From Pseudoalteromonas sp. UG3-2 (GTDB taxonomy: Bacteria; Pseudomonadota; Gammaproteobacteria; Enterobacterales; Alteromonadaceae), in NCBI RefSeq assembly GCF_037120705.1, contig NZ_JAWLJU010000002.1:2420001-2484000 (forward strand): a stretch of DNA of 64,000 nucleotides. The letters run 5' to 3'. Positions 8,647 through 17,105 of the stretch are shown here, piece after piece. The position numbers and the translations under genes are program-made. The number at the start of each line of letters is the position of its first letter. The first letter of the stretch is position 1. The notes under the pieces were generated by a model. That model did no database searches and was not told the DNA's origin. It saw only the letters and a program-made list of their open reading frames with translations.

Positions 8647-9828
8647 ATGAGCACCTTATCGTTACAATTCGACAACTGGATCCGCGGACCTTTCGTCACC
8701 ATTAACGACCAACTTGAACAGTTATACTGGCAGCAAGAAGATAAAGCCAATGTTGCTGGAGTGGGCGAACCATATAAACAGCAGTTACTAGAGCAGGGCA
8801 ATGCCCTAATTTCAGCCTTATTAGCAGAAGGTAACACCGACGAAGGCTTTGAGCAGGCCTTTGATTTACTGGGTAATGTCGGCTTATTTATGGCGGCATG
8901 CCGGCGCCATGAAATCACCGAGCCAAGTCGCGAAAGCCATTCACCACTGACAGAGGCCTCGGCATTAGCCATGCATATTGGCGCTTCCATTGGCGTCACA
9001 CCACGCTTTGCAACGGCACACCTAACCACCCACAACCGAGCAATAAATGGCGTGTATAAACGCTTTACTTCACACCCTGCCGAGCGCTTGTTTATTGACT
9101 ACAATACTCAAGCCATACTGGCTTATAAACGCGGTGCTGAGGCATTAATGAAGGTACATCATGTCGGCATATCTCACCCTATGGCGGTGGTATTATTACA
9201 GCAGGTAAAACAGGCGTTGCTGGATGTGATTGAGTCTAATCAGACGCTGTTTAAGGCGTTGGATGCCGATGCTTTTTTTCATGTTGTACGACCATACTAT
9301 AAACCTTACCGGGTTGGTAAGGAGGTTTACCGCGGCGCAAATGCGGGGGACTTTGCTGGTATTAATGTGATCGACATGATGTTGGGCCTATGCCCGGCTA
9401 ATGACATTAGCTATGGACAAATGCTGGTGGAAAAGTTTTTATATATGATGCCTGAGGACCAAGCTACACTGCGTGAGTGTATGCGCACCCCAAACCTGAT
9501 GGATGCCTTTTTAGAAGCTCTTGAAGGTCCCCATGGGGAGTGGTTTGAGCCTGCGGCACGCTTGTTTATACAAGTGTGTAAACTCCATGGTGACACGGCA
9601 ATACAGCATCATAATCAATTAGTTGAAAAGTATATCGCTAAGCCATCGCAGCAGATGCAAGAGCAGCACCTGAGTAAAGTCACCGCCAGTGGCCCACCAC
9701 TAGACGCATTATTGCAGAGTTTAGCCGATCTCAGAGACCGACGCGCGGCAGCGAAGCGTGATGATATTTTTACCCGACACACCGACTTGCAGCGCTTAAA
9801 AGGGGCACTTGGAGCTGATAATGACTGA
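8647..9828 (+). CDS. PrnB-like (DUF1864) protein of the IDO/TDO heme superfamily
   Basis: 393 residues. The protein resembles PrnB, the heme enzyme that rearranges the tryptophan ring during pyrrolnitrin synthesis and shares the indoleamine/tryptophan dioxygenase fold. Matching blocks are GNVGLFMAACRRHE (76-89), GVTPRFATAHLT-x-HN (116-130), the most conserved RPYYKPYRVGKEVYRG (215-230), and a C-terminal helix with HH (321-322) where PrnB carries its proximal heme His. PrnB itself has about 361 residues. This copy is not beside other pyrrolnitrin genes; instead it overlaps a kynureninase-like gene, suggesting oxidative attack on tryptophan or another indole amine. The actual reaction is not known. 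The homology is from memory of the PrnB motifs. Confidence 0.8.
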   Translation: MSTLSLQFDNWIRGPFVTINDQLEQLYWQQEDKANVAGVGEPYKQQLLEQGNALISALLAEGNTDEGFEQAFDLLGNVGLFMAACRRHEITEPSRESHSPLTEASALAMHIGASIGVTPRFATAHLTTHNRAINGVYKRFTSHPAERLFIDYNTQAILAYKRGAEALMKVHHVGISHPMAVVLLQQVKQALLDVIESNQTLFKALDADAFFHVVRPYYKPYRVGKEVYRGANAGDFAGINVIDMMLGLCPANDISYGQMLVEKFLYMMPEDQATLRECMRTPNLMDAFLEALEGPHGEWFEPAARLFIQVCKLHGDTAIQHHNQLVEKYIAKPSQQMQEQHLSKVTASGPPLDALLQSLADLRDRRAAAKRDDIFTRHTDLQRLKGALGADND

Positions 9829-10942
9829 GTTTAACGCTGATTTTCACTTACCTGAAGGCCATTACTTACTGAGTCACTCAGTGGGCAGAATGCTGCGCTC
9901 TGCAGCGCAAGACTACCATCAACATTTTGTTTTGCCGTGGCAGAGTGAAAGCACAGAACCTTGGCCGCAATGGTTAAAAAGCATAGAGCGGTTTCAAGGA
10001 GCACTGGCGCAACTACTTAACTCGCAACCGCAGTGGTTTTGCCCGCAAGTCAATCTTTCCAGTGGTTTAAGCAAATGGTTGATGAGCCTACCCGAGAGTA
10101 ACTTGCGCAAGGTGCGGGTGCTGATGAGTGAAGACGACTTTCCGAGCATGGGGTTTGTTTTCCAACACGCCTTAGACAATGTCGAAGTGGTCTTTATTCC
10201 GGCGCACTTAGATATGCACGACAGCAACGTTTGGCAAGAGTATATAAATGAGCAAATAGATTGGGTGTTTATCAGCCATGTCTATTCTAATAGCGGTGAG
10301 CAGGCTCCGGTAAAAGACATTATTACGCTGGCAAAACAGTCGGGATGTCGCACCATTGTTGATATTGCGCAGTCACTCTGTGTATTACCGATAGATTTAA
10401 CTCTGTGGCAAGCCGACTGCGTTATCGGCTCCAGTGTAAAGTGGAGTTGTGGCGGCCCTGGGGCTGGATTTCTTTGGGTGCACCCCGATGTTTTACCCTA
10501 TTGTGAACCGCAAGATGTTGGCTGGTTTTCCCATCAAAACCCATTTGAGTTCGACATTCATCACTTTGCTTTTAATGATACCGCATTGCGTTTTTGGGGA
10601 GGCACGCCATCGGTGGCGCCATTTGTGTATGCCGGACACAGTCTCGATTACTTTGCTCGGCTTGGCATAGACACGGTTCGTGCTCATAACCTTAAGCTGC
10701 TCACGCGTTTACAAACTGAACTCGCGCCATTCTACCGCTCACCAGTGGCTGCCGAGCATTGCTCTGGTACGGCAATCTTAGATTTTGCTGAGCAACAAGA
10801 AACGGTTAGCCAAGCGTTACAACAGGCTCAAGTTGCCACCGATCAGCGTCGCTATGGCTTACGGGTATCGCCGCATATCTACAACACGGAAGCAGACATT
10901 AACCAGCTGATCGCAGTCGTGAACTCGGTGCTAGCGACCTAA
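9821..10942 (+). CDS. Kynureninase-like PLP-dependent enzyme (aminotransferase class V fold)
   Basis: 373 residues from the ATG at 9821, which overlaps the upstream stop by 8 bp and has GGAG six bases upstream; an upstream TTG at 9809 is possible but less likely. Fold-type I features are SEDDFPS (about 103-109), the cofactor aspartate in VDIAQS (Asp 181), and the Schiff-base lysine in SSVKWSCGGPG (Lys 207). The following GGPGAGFLWV, VGWFSH and RFWGGTP blocks are those of kynureninase. It is shorter than typical kynureninases (about 415). Kynureninase hydrolyses kynurenine to anthranilate and alanine. Here it is translationally coupled to the PrnB-like protein, so it likely acts on that enzyme's product. 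Confidence 0.82.
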   Translation: MTEFNADFHLPEGHYLLSHSVGRMLRSAAQDYHQHFVLPWQSESTEPWPQWLKSIERFQGALAQLLNSQPQWFCPQVNLSSGLSKWLMSLPESNLRKVRVLMSEDDFPSMGFVFQHALDNVEVVFIPAHLDMHDSNVWQEYINEQIDWVFISHVYSNSGEQAPVKDIITLAKQSGCRTIVDIAQSLCVLPIDLTLWQADCVIGSSVKWSCGGPGAGFLWVHPDVLPYCEPQDVGWFSHQNPFEFDIHHFAFNDTALRFWGGTPSVAPFVYAGHSLDYFARLGIDTVRAHNLKLLTRLQTELAPFYRSPVAAEHCSGTAILDFAEQQETVSQALQQAQVATDQRRYGLRVSPHIYNTEADINQLIAVVNSVLAT

Positions 10943-11680
10943 TCCAAGGGCCTGCTTGGTTTTCTTTTTTACCGAGCGCCAGTGCGTCATTGGTTGTTTG
11001 GGCGCGCGTGCTATCAAGGCTGCAAAGTCAATCTCTGGCGTGTCCACTTCCCCTTGGTGGGCTAAGATCACTGAGTGTGGCTGGAGCTGTTGCACCTTGT
11101 GTAATGATTGGCGATACAGTCGCGGATAAAAAACCGGAAATGGCGCGATAAACTGGCCTTTGACCTTTACCATTAAGTCGGCGACATAGATGCGTTTGCT
11201 AGGCATATGTAGTAGGCTCAAATCACGGTCGGTATGGCCTGGGGTATGTATGGCCAGCCACTCATCAAAGCCGGGCAGGGTATCACCATCGGCGAGGAAA
11301 TAGTCTGCAACGAGCTTACGCGGGTACCAGAGGTTGCGCTTCGCTTTGCGTTTTCTCCCGGCTACCCATAATGCTAAAGCCATGTCTGACAGGTGCATCA
11401 TGATGCCATCAAGTCCTTGATACCACTGGCTAGGTGCATTGGCTGTGGCAATTTTGGCTGCGGTTAACTGGCGTAGTGCGTGCGCTCCCCCAGCATGATC
11501 AGGGTGCATGTGCGTAACCACTATTAGGGCTAAATCCGTGATAGGGCGGTTTAACTGCTTTATATAATCACATACTAAAGTGACATCGGCACGGCAGCAG
11601 CCATCGAGCAGTAAGAGTTGGTGTTGATACTCAACCAAGTAAATGCTTTGAATGTAGCCTTCTAGTACATGTAGTTTCAT
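10931..11680 (-). CDS. Metallo-beta-lactamase-fold hydrolase
   Basis: 249 residues from ATG 11680; a TTG at 11713 would add 11 residues but fits the family less well. The signature THMHPDHAGG (HxHxDH) lies near residues 65-74. Later metal ligands are in HTPGHTDRD and AHQGE. It is a soluble, single-domain glyoxalase-II-like hydrolase of unknown substrate. It converges on the kynureninase-like gene with a 12-bp overlap, so it is not in that operon, but it could be functionally related (formyl or thioester hydrolysis). That link is speculative. Confidence 0.85.
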   Translation of the reverse strand: MKLHVLEGYIQSIYLVEYQHQLLLLDGCCRADVTLVCDYIKQLNRPITDLALIVVTHMHPDHAGGAHALRQLTAAKIATANAPSQWYQGLDGIMMHLSDMALALWVAGRKRKAKRNLWYPRKLVADYFLADGDTLPGFDEWLAIHTPGHTDRDLSLLHMPSKRIYVADLMVKVKGQFIAPFPVFYPRLYRQSLHKVQQLQPHSVILAHQGEVDTPEIDFAALIARAPKQPMTHWRSVKKKTKQALGLGR

Positions 11681-11770
11681 TCGGGACGGTGTTTTAACTA
11701 ACAGAAGAACCAATTTAGCACAGCTCGATGTGGTCTGACCAGAGTGTGGGGGAAGGTAAATTTTGGCAAT

Positions 11771-11795
11771 AAAAAAACCGCCATAATAGCGGTTT
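11771..11795 (-). terminator. Rho-independent terminator of the tRNA-Ser pair
   Basis: On the minus strand AAACCGC pairs with GCGGTTT around a 7-nt loop and is followed by a run of Ts (11771-11777 on the plus strand is all A). It lies 14 nt after the tRNA-Ser(GCT) 3' end. Confidence 0.85.
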
Positions 11796-11808
11796 CTTTA
11801 CAAAGAAA

Positions 11809-11901
11809 TGGCGGAGGGGGAGGGATTCGAACCCTCGATAGGGCTACAAACCCTATACTCCCTTAGCAGGGGAGCGCCTTCAGCCACTCGGCCACCTCTC
11901 C
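11809..11901 (-). tRNA. tRNA-Ser (anticodon GCT)
   Basis: 93 nt including an encoded CCA. The minus-strand sequence begins GGAGAGGTGGCCGAGTGG and shows the long variable arm of serine tRNAs. The anticodon loop CTGCTAA gives GCT. The T arm is GGTTCGAATCC. It reads the AGC and AGU codons. Confidence 0.97.
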
Positions 11902-11921
11902 GACGCAATACTTTTTAAAAA

Positions 11922-12012
11922 TGGCGGAGAGATAGGGATTTGAACCCTAGATACGCTATTAACGTATGCCGGTTTTCAAGACCGGTGCTTTCAACCACTC
12001 AGCCATCTCTCC
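11922..12012 (-). tRNA. tRNA-Ser (anticodon TGA)
   Basis: 91 nt with encoded CCA and a long variable arm. The acceptor strand begins GGAGAGATGGCTGAGTGG. The anticodon loop CTTGAAA gives TGA, reading UCA and related codons. It is 20 bp upstream of tRNA-Ser(GCT), and the two share a promoter and terminator. Confidence 0.97.
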
Positions 12013-12022
12013 ATGGGCAAAG

Positions 12023-12051
12023 ATAATACTCAGCCAATTCGGCGCTGTAAA
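12023..12051 (-). promoter_or_regulatory. Sigma-70 promoter of the tRNA-Ser pair
   Basis: On the minus strand: TTTACA (-35), 17-bp spacer, TATTAT (-10), then 10 nt to the tRNA 5' end. Spacing and hexamers are near consensus. Confidence 0.75.
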
Positions 12052-12201
12052 CCGTTTTTAAACCGTTTGCTTAAAAAATACTCGAAAAGGCGGTTTTTTT
12101 TAAAATACGGCTAAAAATGAGCGCTTTGTATGACAGTCGAAGGAAAAACAGTGGTGGAACAGATGCTTTTATGCTCTATTGAGCACAGTGGAGGGAACAG
12201 C

Positions 12202-12227
12202 AGCATGGCGGGTTGGGGCGCCATGCT
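12202..12227 (-). terminator. Stem-loop downstream of the 47-codon gene
   Basis: AGCATGGCG and CGCCATGCT form a perfect 9-bp stem with an 8-nt loop, 10 nt after the stop of the small minus-strand gene. There is no T-tract, so it may stabilise the mRNA end rather than terminate alone. Confidence 0.45.
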
Positions 12228-12237
12228 CTGTGCAGAC

Positions 12238-12381
12238 TTACTTATACATAATCACGTCTTTAAGTGCCAAATGCTGAGCACATAAGGTGAGCCATTTGCT
12301 CCAGTTAAAACGGCGCTTAGATGGCCCAGTGGTATTAAACGTATTTTGTGAAGGGCTGCAAGGCGCAGCTGAATTAAGCAT
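12238..12381 (-). CDS. Small protein of 47 residues, unknown function
   Basis: A short ORF reading MLNSAAPCSP..., with a polar first half, a basic RRFNWSKW stretch, and an amphipathic second half containing LTLCAQHLALKDVI. An excellent Shine-Dalgarno sequence (AGGAGT, 5 nt before ATG 12381) and a stem-loop right after the stop support it as a real gene. It stands alone between the tRNA-Ser promoter and the lipid-kinase gene. The 280 bp upstream, to 12664, are AT-rich with no other gene visible. I do not recognise the family. Confidence 0.5.
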   Translation of the reverse strand: MLNSAAPCSPSQNTFNTTGPSKRRFNWSKWLTLCAQHLALKDVIMYK

Positions 12382-12664
12382 GTCTGACTCCTAACTGGTT
12401 TAATTGAAAACAAGGCTATTTTGCCGCCAAATTGATTAAATTAACAACGATAAAAAGTATCTCTTTCGCATTAGTTTTTCTTATCAATTAATGTGTGGTT
12501 AAGCTTTGTCTTGGTGTTTTAAATGAATAGGTATTCACTTTTTTATCTTGTGTTTATCTTTATAAGGTTAATAAAATCATGGTTTTATATGGGGTTGTTT
12601 GAATTCAGTGCTTTTGGGTTGGTTTTTTATTCATATAAAATGATTTTTTGCTTTTGGGGTTTTT

Positions 12665-13519
12665 ATGTTGGTGGTTGTTAATCCACTTGCTGGGCCTGCT
12701 GCGGCGCAGCATATTGCTTGGTTAGAACAACAAATAAAACGAAAAAAATGCTCGGTGAAGTGGCTTTATAGCAGCGGAAATTATGCTTCTGATTGCTCGA
12801 TAGTTGCTAAATTAGCGACAACAGAAGATACCGTGGTGGTCATTGGTGGTGATGGCACCCTAAACTTAGTCATCAATGCCGTAGCGAACTTAGCGTGTGA
12901 CATTGCGCTACTGCCAGCTGGGACCGGCAATGACTTTGCAAGGCAGTTTCAGTATAGCACTGAGCAATGGCGCAACAGTGTGTTTTCATCACACACAATG
13001 GCGATTGACCTAGGCCGCGTAAACCAACATTGGTTTGTTAATATCGCAGGCGTTGGTTTTAATGCCCATGTGGTAAGTAAACTTCAGCAGGGCAAGCGGT
13101 TGGGCCGATTAAGCTACACTTTGGCGGGATTAACTGCGCTGTGGAGTGCCAAAACAATGCGGCTAGAGCATTCGGATTGGCCACAGCAGGGCATGATGCT
13201 ATTAGCCGCCAATGGTAAGCACTTTGCTGCGGGTCTGACACCTGCACCGATGGCATCGATTGCTGATGGTCAACTGGAGTTAATCTGGTTCACACCCAGA
13301 ACCATGTGGCAACGAGTTGGCTTATTTGCAGCCATGTTGCTTGGCCGTCATATGAAGGTTACAAATGTTTATCATCAGCCAATGCGCCATTTTGAAGTAA
13401 GTGAACCTGGTTTACCGGTGGAGGCAGATGGAGAAATCGTTGCAACAACTCCAGTGGAGATCCGTTGCTATGCCGGACAAATACGCATAAAAAAAGCGCC
13501 ATCAATAAATGGCGCTTGA
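12665..13519 (+). CDS. Diacylglycerol-kinase-like (YegS/DagK family) lipid kinase
   Basis: 284 residues, typical of the YegS-type soluble lipid kinases that phosphorylate diacylglycerol or related lipids at the membrane. The DAGK catalytic domain is complete: VVNPLAG at the N-terminus, the nucleotide loop VVVIGGDGTLN (about 56-66), and LPAGTGNDFARQ (about 80-91). The C-terminal beta-sandwich ends with the family-like EVEADGE segment. The final codons encode a hairpin that works as a terminator for the convergent transporter gene. The true substrate cannot be read from the sequence. Confidence 0.9.
   Translation: MLVVVNPLAGPAAAQHIAWLEQQIKRKKCSVKWLYSSGNYASDCSIVAKLATTEDTVVVIGGDGTLNLVINAVANLACDIALLPAGTGNDFARQFQYSTEQWRNSVFSSHTMAIDLGRVNQHWFVNIAGVGFNAHVVSKLQQGKRLGRLSYTLAGLTALWSAKTMRLEHSDWPQQGMMLLAANGKHFAAGLTPAPMASIADGQLELIWFTPRTMWQRVGLFAAMLLGRHMKVTNVYHQPMRHFEVSEPGLPVEADGEIVATTPVEIRCYAGQIRIKKAPSINGA
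13494..13517 (-). terminator. Terminator of the EamA gene, overlapping the kinase 3' end
   Basis: AAGCGCCAT / ATGGCGCTT form a 9-bp stem with a 6-nt loop. On the minus strand it is followed by a T-rich tract, so it terminates the EamA transporter gene. The stem lies inside the last codons of the plus-strand lipid-kinase gene. Confidence 0.8.
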
Positions 13520-13549
13520 AGAGTAAGAAGCTAAAGCATTGGTAAGACT

Positions 13550-14464
13550 TCAACTTCTAACTGGGGACCGTAACGACAACCAAGCGGCAATACGCTCAAG
13601 GGGTGTCAGCACAATGGCGTTACCCACCACAACCAGCAAAAAGCCGATGAAGGTATTTTGTTGCCACTGAAATCCTTCAAAAATAGTACTTAAAATCACT
13701 GCCACAAAAGGGAATAACACAATGAGATAACTGGCTTTCTCTGGGCCAATGTTTTTCAGTAAAGAAAAATAGCAAGCAAATGCGATCACCGTGCCAAAGA
13801 CGCTTAAATACACCAGTGACCACCAGTAAGAGGCTGGCGCAGCATTAATAAACTGGTGTTCGCTCAGCGCAATATAGCCTGCTAGCATCACTGTGCTATA
13901 CAGCATGCCCCAAGCGTTACCTGCCATTATATTAATTTGGCGATTGGAGTTACGAACACTCACCATATTGCCAAGTGAGGCAATCACTGTACCTATTAAC
14001 GCTAATGATAACCCGAGTACTGCACTGCTGCGCAAATCAAATGCGACCAAGTCCTGCCAAAACAAGCTGATTATCCCCCCAGTGCCAAGGGCGGCACCAA
14101 AATAAATGCGTTTGGCAATTGGCTTGGCGAAAAACAACTTGGTATTAATAATATTCACCACCAGTAGGAGCGAGAAGGCGATGGAAGCCATGGCTGAGGT
14201 TAAGTGCGCTTGAGCCCAGTACAAAAATAGGTAATTGGCACCAAAGTTACAAATGGCAAGCAACACAAAAAAGCCATGATCGGTCAGTGAAAACTTCATA
14301 TCGACGCGTTTGTATAAAACCAGCATCCACATACAGATGGCCGCGAGACCAAAGCGATAAAATAGTGAAACAAACTCATTGACACTGCCGAGTTGATATT
14401 CGATGGCAAGCCAGGTCGATCCCCAGATCAATACCGTTATGGTGTACAGAAAAAGATTTTGCAT
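13550..14464 (-). CDS. EamA/DMT-family transporter
   Basis: 304 residues with ten predicted transmembrane helices and the two EamA repeats of drug/metabolite transporters. The N-terminal LIWGSTWLAIEYQLG segment is typical. These proteins export amino acids or metabolites across the inner membrane. It is divergent from a MocR-type regulator across a 109-bp gap containing a perfect inverted repeat. MocR regulators frequently control an adjacent DMT transporter, so export of an amine or amino acid linked to PLP metabolism is plausible. Confidence 0.9.
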   Translation of the reverse strand: MQNLFLYTITVLIWGSTWLAIEYQLGSVNEFVSLFYRFGLAAICMWMLVLYKRVDMKFSLTDHGFFVLLAICNFGANYLFLYWAQAHLTSAMASIAFSLLLVVNIINTKLFFAKPIAKRIYFGAALGTGGIISLFWQDLVAFDLRSSAVLGLSLALIGTVIASLGNMVSVRNSNRQINIMAGNAWGMLYSTVMLAGYIALSEHQFINAAPASYWWSLVYLSVFGTVIAFACYFSLLKNIGPEKASYLIVLFPFVAVILSTIFEGFQWQQNTFIGFLLVVVGNAIVLTPLERIAAWLSLRSPVRS

Positions 14465-14518
14465 GACAGACGCTCAAGGTTAAAACAATGCTAGAAGTGG
14501 GTAGTCTACGCTGTTATT

Positions 14519-14537
14519 CTGTATATGCTATATACAG
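14519..14537. promoter_or_regulatory. Candidate MocR operator
   Basis: CTGTATAT-GCT-ATATACAG is a perfect inverted repeat lying midway between the divergent transporter and MocR regulator genes. The GTATA/TATAC arms resemble sites bound by GntR-family HTH proteins. Binding is inferred from position. Confidence 0.55.
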
Positions 14538-14573
14538 AAATTGCTAATTTTAACCTATACAGATTTAATGCTT

Positions 14574-16028
14574 ATGAGTACCGTAATTCAGCGCCAAGAT
14601 GCCAGCTATTTATATCAACAAGTGATTCAAATGATATTAACCATGGTAGAACAAAAATCTCTGTTGCCAGGCGAAAAGCTGCCGTCGCTGCGCACCATGG
14701 CGCACAACCTCAATGTCAGCGTACCTACCGTTAAGCAGGCTTATCAGTTACTGGAAGCCCAAGGGTGGGTGGTGGCACGAGAAAAGTCAGGTTACTTTCT
14801 TAGCACTCGCCGTGAAGCCAATGTTTATCCGAAGCGCACCCAATTACCTAATAAACCGGTGGTGGTAAATAAACAAGCGCTGATTGAGCAGGTTTACAGC
14901 GGTATTCATCAGCCACACACAGTGCCGCTGGGTATTGCTAACCCCATTGCGGTGGCTGGTACAGAGCAAGTATTGGCCAAGTTAATGCGCAGAGCCATGA
15001 AGCAGGCCGGTCATGAGCTGATTAACTATGGTCCTATGGATGGCTTGGAAAGCCTAAAAAAACAGATTGTACGTCGTTACTTAGATATGGGCCTGGCCAT
15101 TGATATGGCGGAATTAGTGATCACCAATGGCGCTCAAGAAGCCTTAGCAATCGCGCTGCAAGCGGTGACTACTAAGGGCGATGTCGTGGCGGTTGAATCA
15201 CCTTGCTATTTTGGCATTGTTGAGCTGGTTGAGAGCTTGGGTCTTCAGGCCATTGAGATCCCAGTGTGTCATGATGATGGTATTTGGCTGGAAGACCTGG
15301 AAAAAGCACTGGATCAGCATGATATTCGTGCTTGTGTGTTTTCTACCAGCATTAATAATCCCTTAGGTAGCTTTATGCCCGATAGCCGCCGCGCTGAATT
15401 AGTTGCGCTGCTGGAATCTCGCGATGTGGTACTGATTGAAGACGATGTCTATGGAGACTTGTACTTTACTGAGCAACGCGGCATTCCTGCCCAAGCGTTT
15501 AGTCGCAAAGGCATGGTGATCACCTGCTCTTCCTTTTCAAAAACAGCAGCACCAAGCTACCGTGTCGGCTGGATGGTAGCAGGGCAGTTTGTGGCTAAGG
15601 CGAAGCGTATCAAGCGTGCGTTAAGTTGTTCTTCATCGCTGATGAATCAGTGGGCGTTAGCTGAGTTCCTCAGCTCGGGTGGCTATGAGCGTCACTTAAA
15701 GCTAGTACGTAAGCGCTTAATGGAAAACCGGGACCGTATGGTGCAAACGGTGCGTCAAGCATTCACAGACGACATACGGGTTAGCCGGCCGCAAGGAGGG
15801 TGCGTACTGTGGCTGGATCTGGGGAAGCAAGTGAGTGGAGCGGCATTATTTCAACGGGCACTGGAAAACGGCATTAGCATTACTCCTGGCACCTTGTTTA
15901 GCGCCAGTAACCGATATCAGCACTGTATTAGAATTAGCTATGGATTACCGTGGAGCAGTGACGTAGAGCAGGCAGTTTATCAATTAGGCAGGCTGACGAC
16001 AGAGCTTAAAAACGCCAGTGGACGCTAA
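14574..16028 (+). CDS. MocR-type GntR regulator with aminotransferase domain (PdxR-like subfamily)
   Basis: 484 residues from ATG 14574; TTG 14541 and ATG 14568 are alternative starts, none with a strong ribosome-binding site. An N-terminal GntR winged HTH (about 1-70, with PGEKLPSLRTMAHNLNVS) is followed by a fold-type I aminotransferase-like domain (about 105-475). The latter has YGPMDGLESLK, ITNGAQEALAIA, the NNPLG segment, and the PLP lysine in SSFSKTAAPSYRVGW. Such proteins use bound PLP as a sensor and regulate neighbouring amine or PLP-related genes. The divergent EamA transporter is the probable target through the operator at 14519-14537. Confidence 0.93.
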   Translation: MSTVIQRQDASYLYQQVIQMILTMVEQKSLLPGEKLPSLRTMAHNLNVSVPTVKQAYQLLEAQGWVVAREKSGYFLSTRREANVYPKRTQLPNKPVVVNKQALIEQVYSGIHQPHTVPLGIANPIAVAGTEQVLAKLMRRAMKQAGHELINYGPMDGLESLKKQIVRRYLDMGLAIDMAELVITNGAQEALAIALQAVTTKGDVVAVESPCYFGIVELVESLGLQAIEIPVCHDDGIWLEDLEKALDQHDIRACVFSTSINNPLGSFMPDSRRAELVALLESRDVVLIEDDVYGDLYFTEQRGIPAQAFSRKGMVITCSSFSKTAAPSYRVGWMVAGQFVAKAKRIKRALSCSSSLMNQWALAEFLSSGGYERHLKLVRKRLMENRDRMVQTVRQAFTDDIRVSRPQGGCVLWLDLGKQVSGAALFQRALENGISITPGTLFSASNRYQHCIRISYGLPWSSDVEQAVYQLGRLTTELKNASGR

Positions 16029-16062
16029 TAGCATGCACTGGCGGTGAGCAGAGGGTTATCCT

Positions 16063-16848
16063 TTATTTAAAACGAAACAGTTGAAAATTAGACATTTCTG
16101 GTACCGCTTTGGCAACCATTGCTTCACTGTGAGCGATTTTTTCGAAGTCACCACACAGGGCATTGGCTTTTGCTTCGATGGCTTCGGCTTGGTGTTCAAC
16201 TTTGCTTTCAATTTGCTGAGCAAAGTTCGTCATGCGCTTTTCGAAGTTGCCCATGTCGCCATTGGCATCAGACATCTCATTACCTAGTGCCACTAAAATA
16301 CTGCCGATAGATTGCATCATGGCCTCTTCCATGGCTTCTTCAATTTTCTCTTCAAATTGACCGTTGAAGTTCTGACCAAAGTCTTCGAAGGTTTGTTTTC
16401 CCATCACAAAGGCACCCTGTTGATAAAAGGTGCGATGTACTTCACTTTCTAAGTCGGCAATCACCGCATGAATATTGTCTAAGCTATTTAGGTTAAATGC
16501 TTGCGCCACCTCATCTAACGCGACACCGGCCAGTTTAATGCCTTCAAAAGCGATGTCGGCCACTTGCGGTAAGCGACCACGTAACTGGTCACCGTATTGA
16601 CTCAACTGCGCTTGCTGCTCAGCCGTTAAATTGACTTTTTCGCCATTGATGGTCAGCTCACCGTATTGTGTGATAGCGGCGGTATTATCTCTGGCAGTGG
16701 TAATGGTAAGGTGGTTGGGCGTAATTTTTACGTCGTTTTGAAACTCGACTTCACAGTTGTCACCGCTAAATGTGATGTGATTCTTTTGGTGTGCCATAGC
16801 GGTGCTGCTGATCATGGTTGCAGCGCTTAACAATAAAACTTTATACAT
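16063..16848 (-). CDS. YggN-family (DUF2884) periplasmic protein
   Basis: 261 residues with a cleavable signal peptide (about 19 residues, ending TAMA-HQ). The mature region matches the DUF2884/YggN family: GDNCEVEFQNDV near the start, then ITQYGELTINGEKVNLTAEQ, and a long helical part with VADIAFEGIKLAG. Conserved cysteines flank the domain. Function is unknown in the family. It is a single gene, and the 290 bp beyond its start (to 17137) hold the structured leader described for the next gene. Confidence 0.87.
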   Translation of the reverse strand: MYKVLLLSAATMISSTAMAHQKNHITFSGDNCEVEFQNDVKITPNHLTITTARDNTAAITQYGELTINGEKVNLTAEQQAQLSQYGDQLRGRLPQVADIAFEGIKLAGVALDEVAQAFNLNSLDNIHAVIADLESEVHRTFYQQGAFVMGKQTFEDFGQNFNGQFEEKIEEAMEEAMMQSIGSILVALGNEMSDANGDMGNFEKRMTNFAQQIESKVEHQAEAIEAKANALCGDFEKIAHSEAMVAKAVPEMSNFQLFRFK

Positions 16849-17044
16849 GGTTTATCCCCTTTACTCTTGATTACGATAAGAAATAAAACAAGAACAGTGC
16901 CAACAATTAAAGTTCATATAAAACAGTGTGTTGAGGTTTTTTGGGGATATAGGTAAAAGAAAAGCGATGAGTAAAATGACGATTATTTGGTGAGATTCCG
17001 CACTATTTTTAAGAGGATAAATAAAATTTATTGTCATGATAAAA

Positions 17045-17105
17045 AACTCTCACTTTTCAGATCGTGATTTTAGCGCTAAATAGTGATCTTGAGAGTTCGC
17101 TCTCA
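17045..17105 (+). promoter_or_regulatory. Structured leader with alternative pairings
   Basis: TGAGAG (17090-17095) can pair with CTCTCA on either side: within AACTCTCA (17045-17052; the full 8-bp match is TGAGAGTT at 17090-17097) or with 17100-17105 as a hairpin closed by a TTCG tetraloop. The two are mutually exclusive. It lies 33 bp before the GTG at 17138. This is a structural observation only; no known riboswitch is recognised. Confidence 0.35.

Noticed and set aside
11714..12051. Integrated element at the tRNA-Ser genes
   Set aside because: No integrase or duplicated tRNA 3' end is visible; both tRNAs are intact.
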